Source of the DNA: Rhodanobacter sp. ANJX3
Lineage (GTDB): Bacteria; Pseudomonadota; Gammaproteobacteria; Xanthomonadales; Rhodanobacteraceae
Direction of reading: 5' to 3'
DNA: 64,000 nt
Assembly: GCF_014200755.1 (NCBI RefSeq)
Contig: NZ_JACHCM010000007.1
Location: 84,833 to 148,832 of the forward strand
Shown piece by piece: positions 52,186 to 63,092 of this stretch; positions within the stretch are counted from its first letter, which is position 1; each line of letters begins with the position of its first letter. Under the pieces are notes generated by a model. The model saw only the letters and a program-made list of their open reading frames with translations. It did no database searches and was not told the origin of the DNA. A program made the translations under genes and the position numbers.

Positions 52186-54665
52186 CTATCCCTCGCGAAG
52201 CAAACGCATAGGAGATGTCCGCGTGACCTTGCGCGTGCCGGCCAGCCCGAGCAGCATGACCACTAGGGCTGCGCCCAGCGCACCCAACGCCAGCGGCCAC
52301 AGCGGTGGCACGAAGCCGTCGATATGGAATACGGCATGGCCCATCCACAGACCGGCACCCGCGGCGCCCAGCGCAGCGGTGAGTCCGGCGACGAGGCCGA
52401 GCAGGGCGAATTCGCAGGCTGCCGCCGCGCGCAGCTGGTTGCGGCGCGCGCCCAGCGTACGCAGCAGGGCTGCTTCATGACGACGTTCGGCAGCACTGGC
52501 GGCCAGCGCCGCGGACAGTACCAGGGCGCCAGCGAGCAGGCTGAAGCCAAGTATCCAGCGCACCGCATTGCCTACGCGATCGACGATCTCGCGCACGCGG
52601 TCGAGCAGGGCGTCGACGTCGATCAGGCTGAGGTTGCTGTACGTGCGCGACAGCTGGGCCAGCTGGGTTGCCTGAGTGCGCGGCAGGTAGAAACTGGCCA
52701 GCCAGGTATGCGGCAGGCTGCTGGCGTGGTCGGGATCGAGCAGCAGGAAAAAATTGACCCGGAACGAGCTCCAGTCGACCTTACGGATGCTGCCGACCTT
52801 TGCATCGAGGTTGCCTTCGCCGACGTTGAAACTCAGCGTGTCGCCGATCTTCAGCGAAAACATGTCGCGCCACATCGTGTCGATCGAGACCACGGCCTGC
52901 GCCGGATGCGCCGGCGGCCACTGGCCGGCAACGATCTGGTTGGCCGGCGGGAGTTCGCTGGCCCAGGACAGGCGCAGCTGGCGGTCGGCCGAATCCTTCG
53001 AACGTTCGTCGGGGAAGGTGATCGCATCGACCGGCTTGCCGTTGATCGCGGTGAGCTTGCCTACCGCCAGCGGCGCCATGTTGAGTTTGCTGCCGCCGAT
53101 GGCGGCGAGCGCTTTGTCGAAGCCGGCGCGCTGGTCGTCCTGCAGGTTCAGCGCGAACCAGTTCGGCGTGTCGCTGGGCAGTTCCTGCCGCCAGCCCTGC
53201 AGCAGCGACGGCGCGACGACGGCGAGCAGCAGCAGTGCGCATAGGCCGAGGCTCAGTGCCGTGGCCTGGATCAGACTCAGCGTGCGCCGCCGCGCCAGCG
53301 CGGCGAGCCCGAGCCGCAGCGCCGGATGCGCACCCGGCGCCACGCGGCGTGCGACAAACAGCAGCAGCGCCGCCAGCAGTGCCGCCACGATCGCCACACC
53401 GAACAGGCTGGCGGCGAGAATGCCGGCCAGCTGCACCGAGCCGCTCTGCGTCCAGATCAGTGCCAGCGCCACCACCAGCGGAATCAGATACAGCGCATCG
53501 AAGCGCCGCACGCGCCGCTCCATGCTTTGACGAAACACCGCCACTGGCGGCACTTCGGCCAGCCGTGCCAGTGGCGGCAGGGCAAAGCCGATCAGCACCG
53601 CGATGCCCATCGCCGCCGCTGCGAACGACGGACCGATCGGTAGCACGGTCGGCACGCTGCCGAACAGCTGGCTGGCGAACATCCAGGCAAGCTGGGACAG
53701 CCCGAGCGCAAGGACGAGCCCGACGACCGCGGCCGGCACGGCGAGTGCGGCAAGCGTGTAGACCAGCAGGCCGAGCACGCGCTTGCGCGAGGTGCCCAGT
53801 GCGCGCAGCAGCGCCACTTCGGCGGTCTTGCGCCGGGCGTAGCGCTGCGCGGCCAGCGCAATGGCCACGCCGGCCAACAGCGCGGACAGCAGGGCTGTCA
53901 GTCGCAGAAACGCGCCCGCGCGGTCGAAGGCGGTGCGCATGCGTTCCTGCGTCTGTTCGGTAGTGATCAGCTCGGCGCCCTGCGGCAGCTTGCTCGACTG
54001 CACCCAGTTCCGCCAGCTCTGCACCGCCGACGGGTCGCCGGCCAGCAGCAGGCGATGGCGTGCGCGGCTGCCGACGCCGAGCAGCCCGGCCTGTTCGGCA
54101 TCGGTAAGGCTCATCAACGCGCGCGGTGCCAGCGCGAACAGTTCGCCGCCGTCGGGTTGTCGCAACAGTTCGGCAGCAATGGTCAGCTGGCGTCCACCGA
54201 GCTGCAGCGTCTGGCCGACCTTGAGGTTCAGCGCCACCAGCGCGCGGTGATCGAGATAGACACTACCGGCCGGCGGCGCGTGGCCGATATGCGAATGACC
54301 GCTGGCGTCGCCAAGCTCCAGCGTGCCGCGCAGCGGGTAGTGCGGGTCGCTGGCCTGCACGTCGAGCAGCTGCGTTTTCTGGTTGGCGAAGGCCACGCTG
54401 GGAAAGCTGGCGTTGACCGTCGCGTTCAAACCGCGCCGGCGCGCTTCGTCGGCAAACGTGTCGGGCAAGTCCTGCGGCGATTCGATACCGATGTCGCCAC
54501 CGATCAGTTCGGCGGCGCTCGCGAGCATGCCGCGTTCGATCCGGGTCGACAGCGTGGCGACGACGCCGAGCGCGACCACGGCCAACACCAGCGAGGCGGC
54601 CAACGTGCGCAGCTCGGGCAGATGCCATTCACGGCGTACGGTGCGCAGGGCAAGCAGAAATAGTT

Positions 54666-54669
<4 letters not shown>
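52186..54669 (-). CDS. ybbP: ABC transporter permease, FtsX/YbbP type
   Basis: 827 aa. An N-terminal helix (LAASLVLAVVALGVVATLS) is followed by a large periplasmic MacB-like domain (about 40-250), a three-helix FtsX block (about 255-375), further helices, a second periplasmic domain (about 490-700) and a final three-helix FtsX block (about 705-815). This duplicated FtsX layout is that of YbbP, partner of YbbA in a mechanotransmission-type or lipid-related exporter. Start overlaps ybbA stop by 4 nt. Confidence 0.92.
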
Positions 54670-55380
<711 letters not shown>

Positions 55381-55382
<2 letters not shown>

Positions 55383-56019
55383 GCGTCGATGCCTTGGTTG
55401 GATGATGTGTTGCGGGCTGTTGTTGGGTGGTATCGGTGGGGCGGTAGCGCAGTCGGCGAAAACGCCAGCTGTAAGAACCGTACTGGTGCTGGGCGATTCG
55501 CTGTCTGCTGCGCACAACATACCGATCGAATCCGGCTGGGTATCGCTGCTGGATGCGCGCCTGTCGAACATGGTGCCGAAGGCCGCCGCGGTCAATGCCA
55601 GCATCAGCGGTGAAACGTCGCTGAGCGGGCGCAACCGTTTGCCGACGCTGCTGCAGAAATATCATCCGTCAGTGCTTGTGATCGAACTGGGAGCGAACGA
55701 CGGCCTGCAGGGTCTTCCGCTGTCGGCCCTGCGCGACAATCTGTCGGCCATGATCGATGCGGCGCAGAAGGCGAAGATTCGCGTGCTGCTGCTGGGCATC
55801 GAGCTGCCGGTGAACTACGGCCCGCAGTATCGCGACGGCCTGCGCGCGATTTACGCGGATCTGGCCAGGACGAAGCACACCGCTCTGGTGCCGTTCCTGC
55901 TCGAGGGCGTGGCGCTCGACCCGTCGAAGATGCAGGACGACGGGTTGCACCCCGTGGCGAGCGCCGAACCGCAGGTGCTCGACACCGTATGGACGCAGCT
56001 TGCCCCTCTGCTGAAGTGA
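55381..56019 (+). CDS. tesA: Arylesterase / lysophospholipase L1 / thioesterase I (GDSL)
   Basis: 212-aa periplasmic SGNH/GDSL hydrolase. Signal peptide MRRCLGWMMCCGLLLGGIGGAVA-Q. Block I VLVLGDSLSAAHNI (nucleophile Ser), block II NASISGETSLSGR, block III IELGANDGLQG (Asn), and block V DDGLHPVASAEPQ (Asp/His dyad). Broad thioesterase, esterase and lysophospholipase activity in homologues. Divergent from ybbA-ybbP, a linkage shared with E. coli. Confidence 0.94.
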
Positions 56020-56115
56020 TGCGGACCGCGTCGAATGGAATGCCGCATCGCGGGTATTTGCATGACCGCGCCTCGATTCACGTTCCGATCACCGTAGGGG
56101 CGTTTAATCTCCGGT

Positions 56116-56131
56116 CTTCACATTTGTGAAG
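56116..56131. promoter_or_regulatory. Perfect inverted repeat before the two-component operon
   Basis: CTTCACA-TT-TGTGAAG, 7-bp arms around 2 nt, 38 nt before the response regulator start. Candidate operator, possibly for autoregulation by the adjacent OmpR-type protein, although these often prefer direct repeats. Confidence 0.45.
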
Positions 56132-56168
56132 CTCCACGAGACCGAAGCCAGAGCGATGAGGACACGAT

Positions 56169-56900
56169 ATGACCGTACATGAAGATCAAGCCGGACTGAT
56201 TCTGCTGGTCGAAGACAACCGCCAGATCGCCGAGATGGTGGGCGAGTTTCTCGAGCGCCGCGGTTATTCGGTGGATTACGCCGCCGACGGTGTGAGCGGC
56301 CTGCACCTTGCCGTGTCCAACAGCTACGACGTGATCGTGCTCGATCTGATGCTGCCGGGCCTGGATGGGCTGGAAGTGTGCCGCAAGCTGCGCAAGGAGG
56401 CGAAGAAGTCCACGCCCGTGCTCATGCTTACCGCGCGCGACACGCTGGACGACAAGCTGGTCGGCCTGGAAGCCGGCGCAGACGATTATCTGGTCAAGCC
56501 GTTCGAGGTTCGCGAACTCGAAGCGCGTCTGCGTGCGCTGATTCGCCGCGACCGCCGCCAGGTGTCGACCGAAATCCTCACCGTCGGCGACATGACGCTC
56601 GACACCGCCACGCTGCGTCTGACTCGCGAAGGTCAGGAGCTGACCGTGTCGCCGATTGGGCTGAAGCTGCTGGCGATCCTCATGCGCGAGTCGCCGCGTG
56701 TGGTCAGCCGGCGCGATATCGAACGCGAAATCTGGGGCGATACGCTGCCTGATTCCGACACGCTGCGCTCGCATTTGTACAACCTGCGCCGCGTCATCGA
56801 CAAACCCTTCGCACAGCCCCTGTTACACACCATCCATTCGGCAGGCTATCGTCTCGCCGAATTGGAGTCGGAGGTGGCATCGTCCACGCAGTCGGCTTAA
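56169..56900 (+). CDS. OmpR/PhoB-family response regulator
   Basis: 243 aa. Receiver domain (about 10-125): ILLVEDNRQIAEM, phospho-acceptor Asp in IVLDLMLPGLDG, VLMLTARD, and YLVKPFEVREL. Winged-helix DNA-binding domain (about 145-235): LDTATLRLTREGQELTVSPI, SPRVVSRRDIEREIWGD, and SDTLRSHLYNLRRVIDKPF. Very similar in form to regulators paired with short sensor kinases in Xanthomonadales (QseB/PmrA/RpfG-unrelated). The sensor follows 34 nt downstream. Signal and regulon unknown; a perfect inverted repeat lies upstream. Confidence 0.93.
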   Translation: MTVHEDQAGLILLVEDNRQIAEMVGEFLERRGYSVDYAADGVSGLHLAVSNSYDVIVLDLMLPGLDGLEVCRKLRKEAKKSTPVLMLTARDTLDDKLVGLEAGADDYLVKPFEVRELEARLRALIRRDRRQVSTEILTVGDMTLDTATLRLTREGQELTVSPIGLKLLAILMRESPRVVSRRDIEREIWGDTLPDSDTLRSHLYNLRRVIDKPFAQPLLHTIHSAGYRLAELESEVASSTQSA

Positions 56901-56934
56901 TGCCTATTTCGGCATGTCCACGATGGTCAAGTAA

Positions 56935-57948
56935 ATGACGAGCAAGGCCGACGCCGTAACAACATTCCGCACCGGCGCCTTCAAGCGCCGCATCGCGTGG
57001 GTGTTTACGCTGCAGCTGGTTGCGGTGGTGATCACGTGCGTGATGGGCGTGTACAACGTCGCACCACTGGCTGCGGTGCTAGCGGTCATGATCATCGTGA
57101 TCGTGCTGGGTTTCATGGCGACGCAACGCGAATGGCGACCGATCAGCGCGCTTGCCGTCGCACTCGCCAATTGGGACGAGTCCAGCGGCGACTCGAACCT
57201 GCTTAGCCCGGACAAGCTGGCGCGCGGCACCGATGCAGACATTGCGCAATTGCACAAAGGTTTGTACGGGCTGGTGAACCGTATTGCCGACTACAACCAG
57301 CGCGAGCGCAACTTCACCCGCGATGCCAGCCATGAGCTGCGCAGTCCGCTGACCGTCATCAAGATGTCGATCGACATGTTGGCCGACGAGGAAAATCTCA
57401 GCGATTTCGGCGAGCGGTCCGTTCGCCGTATCCAGCGCGCCACGCGCGAAATGGAGACGGTCGTCGATGCCTTGCTGGTCCTGGCGCGCGAGGCCGACAC
57501 TGGCCTGGACAGCGAACGCTTCGTCGTTAATGACGTGCTGGTGCACGAACTCGACGCCGCGCGCATGCTGCTCGCCGGCCGGCCGATCGAACTCGAACTG
57601 GAAGAGCCCGCGCGCTTTGCCTTGCAGGGCTCACGCCGCGTCTTCTCGGTACTGTGCTGGCAGCTGATTCGCAACGCCTGTCAGCAGACCGAGCAGGGTC
57701 GTGTCGTGATCACCGTGCTGCCCGGTGCCGTGACGGTGAGCAACCACGCCGACCCCAATCCGGCCGGCGTGACGGCGCATCCCGTGCGCGTGTTTGGCGC
57801 GGATCGCCATGGTTTCGAGCTGGCCATCGCACAGCGGATAAGCGATCGGTTCTCCTGGCCGCTGGAGCTGCAGACGAAGCCGGGACAGGAAAACGTCGCG
57901 CGCATTCGTTTTCCGAAGCCCCTGCCTGCGGAGCCCGTCGAGGCCTGA
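56935..57948 (+). CDS. Sensor histidine kinase with degenerate ATP-binding domain
   Basis: 337 aa. Two membrane helices close together (about 21-42 and 45-62) leave almost no periplasmic loop, so sensing is intramembrane or cytoplasmic. A HAMP-like linker leads to a complete HisKA domain, FTRDASHELRSPLTVIK (H133), followed by an N-box LIRNACQQT. The G1 box (normally DxGxG) reads VSNHADPNPAG and the G2 region reads DRHGFELAIAQRI. The ATP lid is largely missing. Either kinase activity is weak or the protein works mainly as a phosphatase or dimer partner. ATG start at 56935. Confidence 0.85.
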   Translation: MTSKADAVTTFRTGAFKRRIAWVFTLQLVAVVITCVMGVYNVAPLAAVLAVMIIVIVLGFMATQREWRPISALAVALANWDESSGDSNLLSPDKLARGTDADIAQLHKGLYGLVNRIADYNQRERNFTRDASHELRSPLTVIKMSIDMLADEENLSDFGERSVRRIQRATREMETVVDALLVLAREADTGLDSERFVVNDVLVHELDAARMLLAGRPIELELEEPARFALQGSRRVFSVLCWQLIRNACQQTEQGRVVITVLPGAVTVSNHADPNPAGVTAHPVRVFGADRHGFELAIAQRISDRFSWPLELQTKPGQENVARIRFPKPLPAEPVEA

Positions 57949-58002
57949 GCTGCACTCTTCGCTGCGCGTGCCGTCTATTCGCGCAATGATCTTGGTTGTG
58001 AC

Positions 58003-59361
58003 TTAACGCTGCAAGTTCGGGGCAACGCTGAAGCCACAGCCGGTCTTCTGCTTCACCTCGTCCACCGTCACGCCCTCGTTGAGCTCGATCAGCGTCAGCC
58101 CCTGACCTTTGGCGACTTCGAACACGCACAGGTCGGTGATGATCAAGTCGACTACCTGCTTGCCGGTGAGCGGCAGCTCGCACTCCTCGCGGATTTTCGG
58201 CGTGCCGTCTTTGGCGTTGTGCTCCATCAGCACCACGACGCGCTTAACGCCGCTGACCAAGTCCATTGCGCCGCCTGGGCCTTTGACCATCTTGCCCGGC
58301 ACCATCCAGTTGGCCAGATCGCCGGTGGCGGAGACTTCGAGGCCGCCGAGAATCGACAGGTCGATATGGCCGCCACGAATCATCGCGAATGAATCGGCGC
58401 TGGAGAAAAAGCTCGAGCCCGGCAGCGTGGTGATGGTCTGCTTGCCGGCATTGATCAGGTCGGGATCGACCTTGTCTTCGGTCGGAAACGGACCGATGCC
58501 GAGCAGGCCGTTTTCCGACTGCAGCGTGACGTCGATGCCATCGGGAATGAAGTTGGCCACCAGGGTAGGAATGCCGATGCCCAGATTGACGTAAAAGCCG
58601 TCGCGCAGTTCTTTGGCTGCACGCCTGGCCATCGCCGTACGCACCGGGCTTTCCTTACCGGTGTTGGCGCCGGCCACTGTGCGAAACTCGATGCGCTTTT
58701 CGTATTTTTCGCCCTGAATGATGCGGTCGACGTAGATGCCCGGCACGTGGATGTTGTCCGGTTCGAGCTCGCCCACGGCCACGAGATGTTCGACTTCGGC
58801 CACACATACCTTGCCGCAGGTGGCGATCATCGGATTGAAGTTGCGCGCGGTTTCGCGAAACACCAGGTTGCCGTGGGCGTCGCCCTTCCACGCCTTGACG
58901 ATCGACAGGTCGGCGTGGATCGCTTCCTCCAGCACGTATTCCTTGTCGCCAAAGACCTTGGTTTCCTTGCCTTCCGCCAGCTTGGTGCCAAAGCCGGTGC
59001 GCGTATAGAAACCGGGAATGCCGGCACCGCCGGCGCGCAGCTTTTCCGCCAGCGTGCCCTGAGGCGTCAGATGCAGCTCCAGCTCGCCGGCCAGCACCTG
59101 ACGCTCGAACTCCTTGTTCTCGCCCACGTAAGAGGCGTAAACGCGCTTCACCTGATGCGTTTTCAGCAGCGGCCCCATGCCGAAATCGTCTACACCGGCG
59201 TTGTTGCCGACGATGGTCAGTTCCCTGGTGCCGGCAGCGAGCAGCGCGCCGATCAGGTTCTCCGGAATGCCGCACAGGCCGAAACCGCCGGCGGCGATGG
59301 TCATGCCATCGGCCAGCAGGCCATCGAGAGCGGATGCCGCCGTTGCAAACACCTTGTCCAT
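58003..59361 (-). CDS. Fused succinyl-CoA:3-ketoacid CoA-transferase (A+B subunits)
   Basis: 452 aa. Residues 1 to about 226 are a complete ScoA-type A subunit ([50 protein letters not shown]). Residues about 244-452 are a complete B subunit ([31 protein letters not shown] with catalytic Glu283, [11 protein letters not shown]). A linker of about 17 residues joins them without stop or internal frameshift. In most bacteria the two are separate overlapping genes; the fused form resembles the mitochondrial enzyme. It transfers CoA between succinyl-CoA and acetoacetate in ketone-body or PHB-related metabolism. Confidence 0.92.
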   Translation of the reverse strand: MDKVFATAASALDGLLADGMTIAAGGFGLCGIPENLIGALLAAGTRELTIVGNNAGVDDFGMGPLLKTHQVKRVYASYVGENKEFERQVLAGELELHLTPQGTLAEKLRAGGAGIPGFYTRTGFGTKLAEGKETKVFGDKEYVLEEAIHADLSIVKAWKGDAHGNLVFRETARNFNPMIATCGKVCVAEVEHLVAVGELEPDNIHVPGIYVDRIIQGEKYEKRIEFRTVAGANTGKESPVRTAMARRAAKELRDGFYVNLGIGIPTLVANFIPDGIDVTLQSENGLLGIGPFPTEDKVDPDLINAGKQTITTLPGSSFFSSADSFAMIRGGHIDLSILGGLEVSATGDLANWMVPGKMVKGPGGAMDLVSGVKRVVVLMEHNAKDGTPKIREECELPLTGKQVVDLIITDLCVFEVAKGQGLTLIELNEGVTVDEVKQKTGCGFSVAPNLQR

Positions 59362-59470
59362 TGCCGGTTCCTGCAGTTGAGTCAGCTGCCTAGGATACGA
59401 CGGATTGATCGGTGGTCAGCTGGCTCGCACTGAAACATAGCGGATCAGAAATGGTTCAGCGCGCTCACCT

Positions 59471-60103
59471 TCAGTCTTCGCGCTCCGGCCTCTCGCGTAC
59501 CGGATGCTTGCTGAGCTTGCGCTGCAGGGTGCGGCGATGCATGCCGAGGCGACGGGCGGTTTCGGAGATGTTGCCGTCGCACTCGGTCAGCACGCGCTGG
59601 ATGTGTTCCCACTCCAGTCGACGAAGTGCCAGCGGCGCTTCGGGAGCCTCGGGCGGATCGTTCTCTTCACCGTCGGCGTTGTCGCCATCGAGCAGAGCAC
59701 GAACTACGGCGTCGGCGTCCACGGGTTTAGCCAGATAATCGTGCGCGCCACGCTTGATCGCTTCCACGGCGGTGGCGATCGACGCGTAGCCTGTCAGCAG
59801 CAGGACGCGGATATCGGGTACCAGCGTGTGCAGTTCGGGGATCAGCCGCAGGCCGTTTTCATCGCCCAGTTTGAGGTCGAGTACGCAGTAGCGGGGATGG
59901 CGTCGCCGCGACAGCGCGCGCGCCTCGTCGAAGTCGGTGGCAGTGAGCACTTCGAATCCGCGCGAGGTCAGCGCGCGCGCGAGCACGCGCACGAAGGTTG
60001 CGTCATCGTCGATCAGCAGCAGGGGCCGGGTGATCGTTGCTGACGCCAGTGCGGCGATTCCCGATGCGGCGGCGTTCGGTACGATGTCTGCGGATTCATT
60101 CAT
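59471..60103 (-). CDS. regA: Redox response regulator RegA/PrrA/ActR type
   Basis: 210 aa from the ATG at 60103. Acidic N-terminal tail (about 1-38), receiver domain (LLLIDDDATFVRVLARAL, phospho-acceptor Asp in CVLDLKLGDENG, VLLLTGYAS, YLAKPVDADA) and a Fis-type helix-turn-helix at the C-terminus, NISETARRLGMHRRTLQRKL, the sequence almost invariant in RegA homologues. It controls electron-transport and energy genes in response to the RegB kinase encoded 93 nt downstream... i.e. at 60197-61471, upstream in transcription order. Confidence 0.93.
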   Translation of the reverse strand: MNESADIVPNAAASGIAALASATITRPLLLIDDDATFVRVLARALTSRGFEVLTATDFDEARALSRRRHPRYCVLDLKLGDENGLRLIPELHTLVPDIRVLLLTGYASIATAVEAIKRGAHDYLAKPVDADAVVRALLDGDNADGEENDPPEAPEAPLALRRLEWEHIQRVLTECDGNISETARRLGMHRRTLQRKLSKHPVRERPERED

Positions 60104-60196
60104 GGCTATGCTTCTTTCAGGCAGATCAGCGTGTATTGTGACCCTATGTGGCGTCGCTTTCACGTCGTCGTGGCCACGTCCCGGCCCAGCGGCGGT

Positions 60197-61471
60197 TTAG
60201 CGGTCGGCGATGACGGCCAGCGGCAGGCGCAGACACATTTCTGCACCGTGCTCGGTATTGCCGGCGATCAGCTCGCCGTTGAGGCGCTCGGCCGTGGCTT
60301 CTGCCAGGGCCAGGCCGATGCCCAGGCCGGTCTGCTTCTGCGACTCGCCAAGCAGGGCCAGTTCGCCGGTGACGGCAAAGCCCGGCCCTTCGTCCCGCAC
60401 GCACAATTGCAGCCAGCTACCCTCGCGCACCACGATCAGTGCGACCATCTGCGAACTTCGGCTGGCAGAGGCATCGGCGGCATTGTTGAGCAGGTTGAGC
60501 AGGGCGTGGCGCAAGCCGGGCGGGGTGCGCAGCACGGTGCGGGCGGTGTTGTCGTCCAGCACCAGCGAGACGTCGGCTTCAGGCCGCAGCAGCTGAAAGC
60601 GCTCCAGGCAGCCATGGATGAACTGGGTGACGGTCAGTCGCTCGGATTCCTGCGACAGCTGCGCCTTGCCGAACGCCACCATCTCGCGAAGAATCGTGCG
60701 GCAGCGGTTGACCTGGTCCTGCAGCAGCAGCAGGTCTTCGGATAGCAAATGGTCGGCGGCGTAATCGCGGCGCAGTTCGGGCAGCAAGGTCAGCATGGTC
60801 GACAGCGGCGTGTTCAGTTCGTGCGCCGCACCCGCCGACTGCGTGGCAATGGCCAGAATGCCTTCGTCGCGCAGCGCCCGCTCGCGCACGCGCTGCACCT
60901 CGGTCTGCTGCAGACGCAGGGCGTGCGACAGCCGATTGATGAAAAAGCCGAGCAGCAGCGCGCTGATCAGCAGGTTTACACCGGTGCCGGCCTCGCTCAT
61001 CGTGAGACCGCCGCGTGGGTTTTCGTGCATGGGCATCGGCAACGCCACGTGCCAGTTAAGCAGAATCACATAGGCAACGGCGGCCAGCGCGGACACCGTC
61101 AGCAGCGCGCGCGCCGACAATGCCGCGGCGCTCAGCGCAATCGGCACCAAAAGCAGTGTGATAAAGGGGTTGCTGGCGCCACCGGTGAAATACAGCAGGT
61201 AACCCAGTACCACAATGTCGGCGGCGATATGGCCGACGGTTTCCCACTCGCGCACCGGCCAGGGCTGGCGGAGTCGCCACGCCGCGAACACGGCAAACAC
61301 GCCCAGTAGGCCCACGCCGACCAGCAGCGGCAGCAGCGGAATCGGCAGATGCAGCCACCACGCGCAGAAAAGGACGGCGACGCTCTGGCCGGCGATGGCG
61401 CAGATGCGCAGCCACGCCAGCGTGCGCGTCAGCGCAAACGGGCCGATGCGTTGGGCTGGACGTCGCGTCAT
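60197..61471 (-). CDS. regB: Redox sensor histidine kinase RegB/PrrB/ActS type
   Basis: 424 aa. Six hydrophobic helices in the first 190 residues; the quinone-binding heptad GGASNPF (consensus GGxxNPF) lies between helices 3 and 4. H-box AAHELNTPLSTM with phosphorylated His. The redox-box Cys appears in NRCRTILREMV. HATPase: N-box LLNLLNNAADAS, DEGPGF (G1) and GLGIGLALAEA (G2). All hallmarks of membrane-redox sensing are present. Transcribed before regA (93-nt gap), together forming a RegBA system. Confidence 0.94.
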   Translation of the reverse strand: MTRRPAQRIGPFALTRTLAWLRICAIAGQSVAVLFCAWWLHLPIPLLPLLVGVGLLGVFAVFAAWRLRQPWPVREWETVGHIAADIVVLGYLLYFTGGASNPFITLLLVPIALSAAALSARALLTVSALAAVAYVILLNWHVALPMPMHENPRGGLTMSEAGTGVNLLISALLLGFFINRLSHALRLQQTEVQRVRERALRDEGILAIATQSAGAAHELNTPLSTMLTLLPELRRDYAADHLLSEDLLLLQDQVNRCRTILREMVAFGKAQLSQESERLTVTQFIHGCLERFQLLRPEADVSLVLDDNTARTVLRTPPGLRHALLNLLNNAADASASRSSQMVALIVVREGSWLQLCVRDEGPGFAVTGELALLGESQKQTGLGIGLALAEATAERLNGELIAGNTEHGAEMCLRLPLAVIADR

Positions 61472-61538
61472 GGCTTCCTCTTAAGGGTGCGTCATCCAGC
61501 AATACCCGCAACACCAGCGGTGTGCGGGTAGTCGGGCA

Positions 61539-63092
61539 TCAGGCGCGGTTGTCGAACTCTTCGCTGTGAACGGCGGGCAGCGGGTGGTGGTTGACCGCCG
61601 GGTCGGAGTGGCTGGCCGACAGCCGGTTCATGATCGGCAGCATGACCAGCGCGATCACTACGCAGGCGATGCCGACAAAGCCGAGCTTGTTGAACAGACT
61701 CACGTAGATCGCCAGCGACTGCACCGGATCGGTGATGTTGTCCGGGATATGCGCCGCGTTGGCCACCATGCTGCCCAGATACTGCGACAGGCCGACGGCG
61801 ACGTAGTACGCACCCATCATGAAACCACCCATGCGCGAAGGCACGTAGCGCGCGATCATCGCCAGCCCCAGGCCGCTGACCAGCATCTCGCCCAGCGAAT
61901 ACCAGCCGTAGCCCCAGACCATGGTCCACGACGACACCTGGCCATTGACCGCGGAGTGCGCGCCCACGCCATACATGAAAAAGCCGATCGCCACAGCCGC
62001 GAAGCCGAGCGCAAACTTGAACGCGATGGACGGATCCTTGCCGACGCGGCCGAGCGTGTTGTAGATCAGTACCAGGATCGGGCTGAGGATCACGATCCAG
62101 ATGGCGTTAAGGTTCTGGAACTGCTCCGGAATCCAGGTGAAAAGGTGTGTGCCGAACAGGTCAAACGACAGATTCACGTTGTGCTGTGCAAACAGGTTCA
62201 GCGATGTCGCCATCTGCGAGTAGAAGATGAAGAAGAAGATCGTCTGTACGGTCAGCACCAGCGCGGCGATGAGGCCAGCGCGCTCGTTCTTCTGGCTGCT
62301 GCGGATCAGGTGCGCAAACACGCCGAGAATGATCACGCCGGCGGTATAGACGCAGGCTCTGGCGACCGCCTGGCTCTGCAGGATAAAGGCGACCACGAAC
62401 ACCAGCACGATGCCTGCCGCGAAAACGGGCAGAGCGCGGCGAAGATCCATCGGACGCTCGTCCGCGGGCGAGCCGATATGCGCCAGCGCGCGACGCATGA
62501 ACACGTAGTTGATCAGGCCGAGGATCAGGCCGATCGAGCACACGCCAAAGGCGGTGTGCCAGCCCATGTCGTCGCCGTACTTCGCGCTGACCACGTTGCG
62601 AATCCACGGCGTCAGCGTCATCGAAATCATCGAGCCGATGTTCACCGCCATGTAGTAGATGGTGAAGGCACTATCGATGCGGGTTTCGTCGCCCTCGTAG
62701 ATCTTGCGCACCAGGTTGCCCGCGTTCGGCTTGAAGAAGCCGTTGCCGACGACGATGACGCCCAGTGCGCAATACACCATGTACGGGTTGTTGGTTGGAA
62801 TCCAAAGCATGGCGTAGCCCAGCGCCAGCACCGTGGCGCCGATCAGCATGGTGCGCCGCGTGCCGAGCAGCTTGTCGCCGACCCAGCCGCCGATGGCTGG
62901 CGTCGCATAGATCAACGCGGCCGCCGCACCCCAGACCAGGTTGGCCTTGGTATCGACGAAGCCGAGTTTCTTCATCAAGAAGGTGACCATCAGCACCTGC
63001 ATGCCGTAGAAGCCGAAGCGCTCCCACATTTCAATCAGGAAGACGGCGGTGAAGGAGCGGGTTTGCGAGACGGGCGGATTCTGAAGTGCCAT
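61539..63092 (-). CDS. POT-family proton-dependent oligopeptide transporter
   Basis: 517 aa from the ATG at 63092 (MALQNPPVSQTRSF), 12-14 membrane helices. FLIEMWERFGFYGMQVL is the POT ExxERFxYY-type motif on helix 1, and NAGNLVRKIYEGDE with FTIYYMAVNIG is the second PTR2 signature region. Imports di- and tripeptides with protons. Inside a longer open frame starting at 63326, whose extra residues are non-membrane shadow sequence. Monocistronic. Confidence 0.92.
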   Translation of the reverse strand: MALQNPPVSQTRSFTAVFLIEMWERFGFYGMQVLMVTFLMKKLGFVDTKANLVWGAAAALIYATPAIGGWVGDKLLGTRRTMLIGATVLALGYAMLWIPTNNPYMVYCALGVIVVGNGFFKPNAGNLVRKIYEGDETRIDSAFTIYYMAVNIGSMISMTLTPWIRNVVSAKYGDDMGWHTAFGVCSIGLILGLINYVFMRRALAHIGSPADERPMDLRRALPVFAAGIVLVFVVAFILQSQAVARACVYTAGVIILGVFAHLIRSSQKNERAGLIAALVLTVQTIFFFIFYSQMATSLNLFAQHNVNLSFDLFGTHLFTWIPEQFQNLNAIWIVILSPILVLIYNTLGRVGKDPSIAFKFALGFAAVAIGFFMYGVGAHSAVNGQVSSWTMVWGYGWYSLGEMLVSGLGLAMIARYVPSRMGGFMMGAYYVAVGLSQYLGSMVANAAHIPDNITDPVQSLAIYVSLFNKLGFVGIACVVIALVMLPIMNRLSASHSDPAVNHHPLPAVHSEEFDNRA

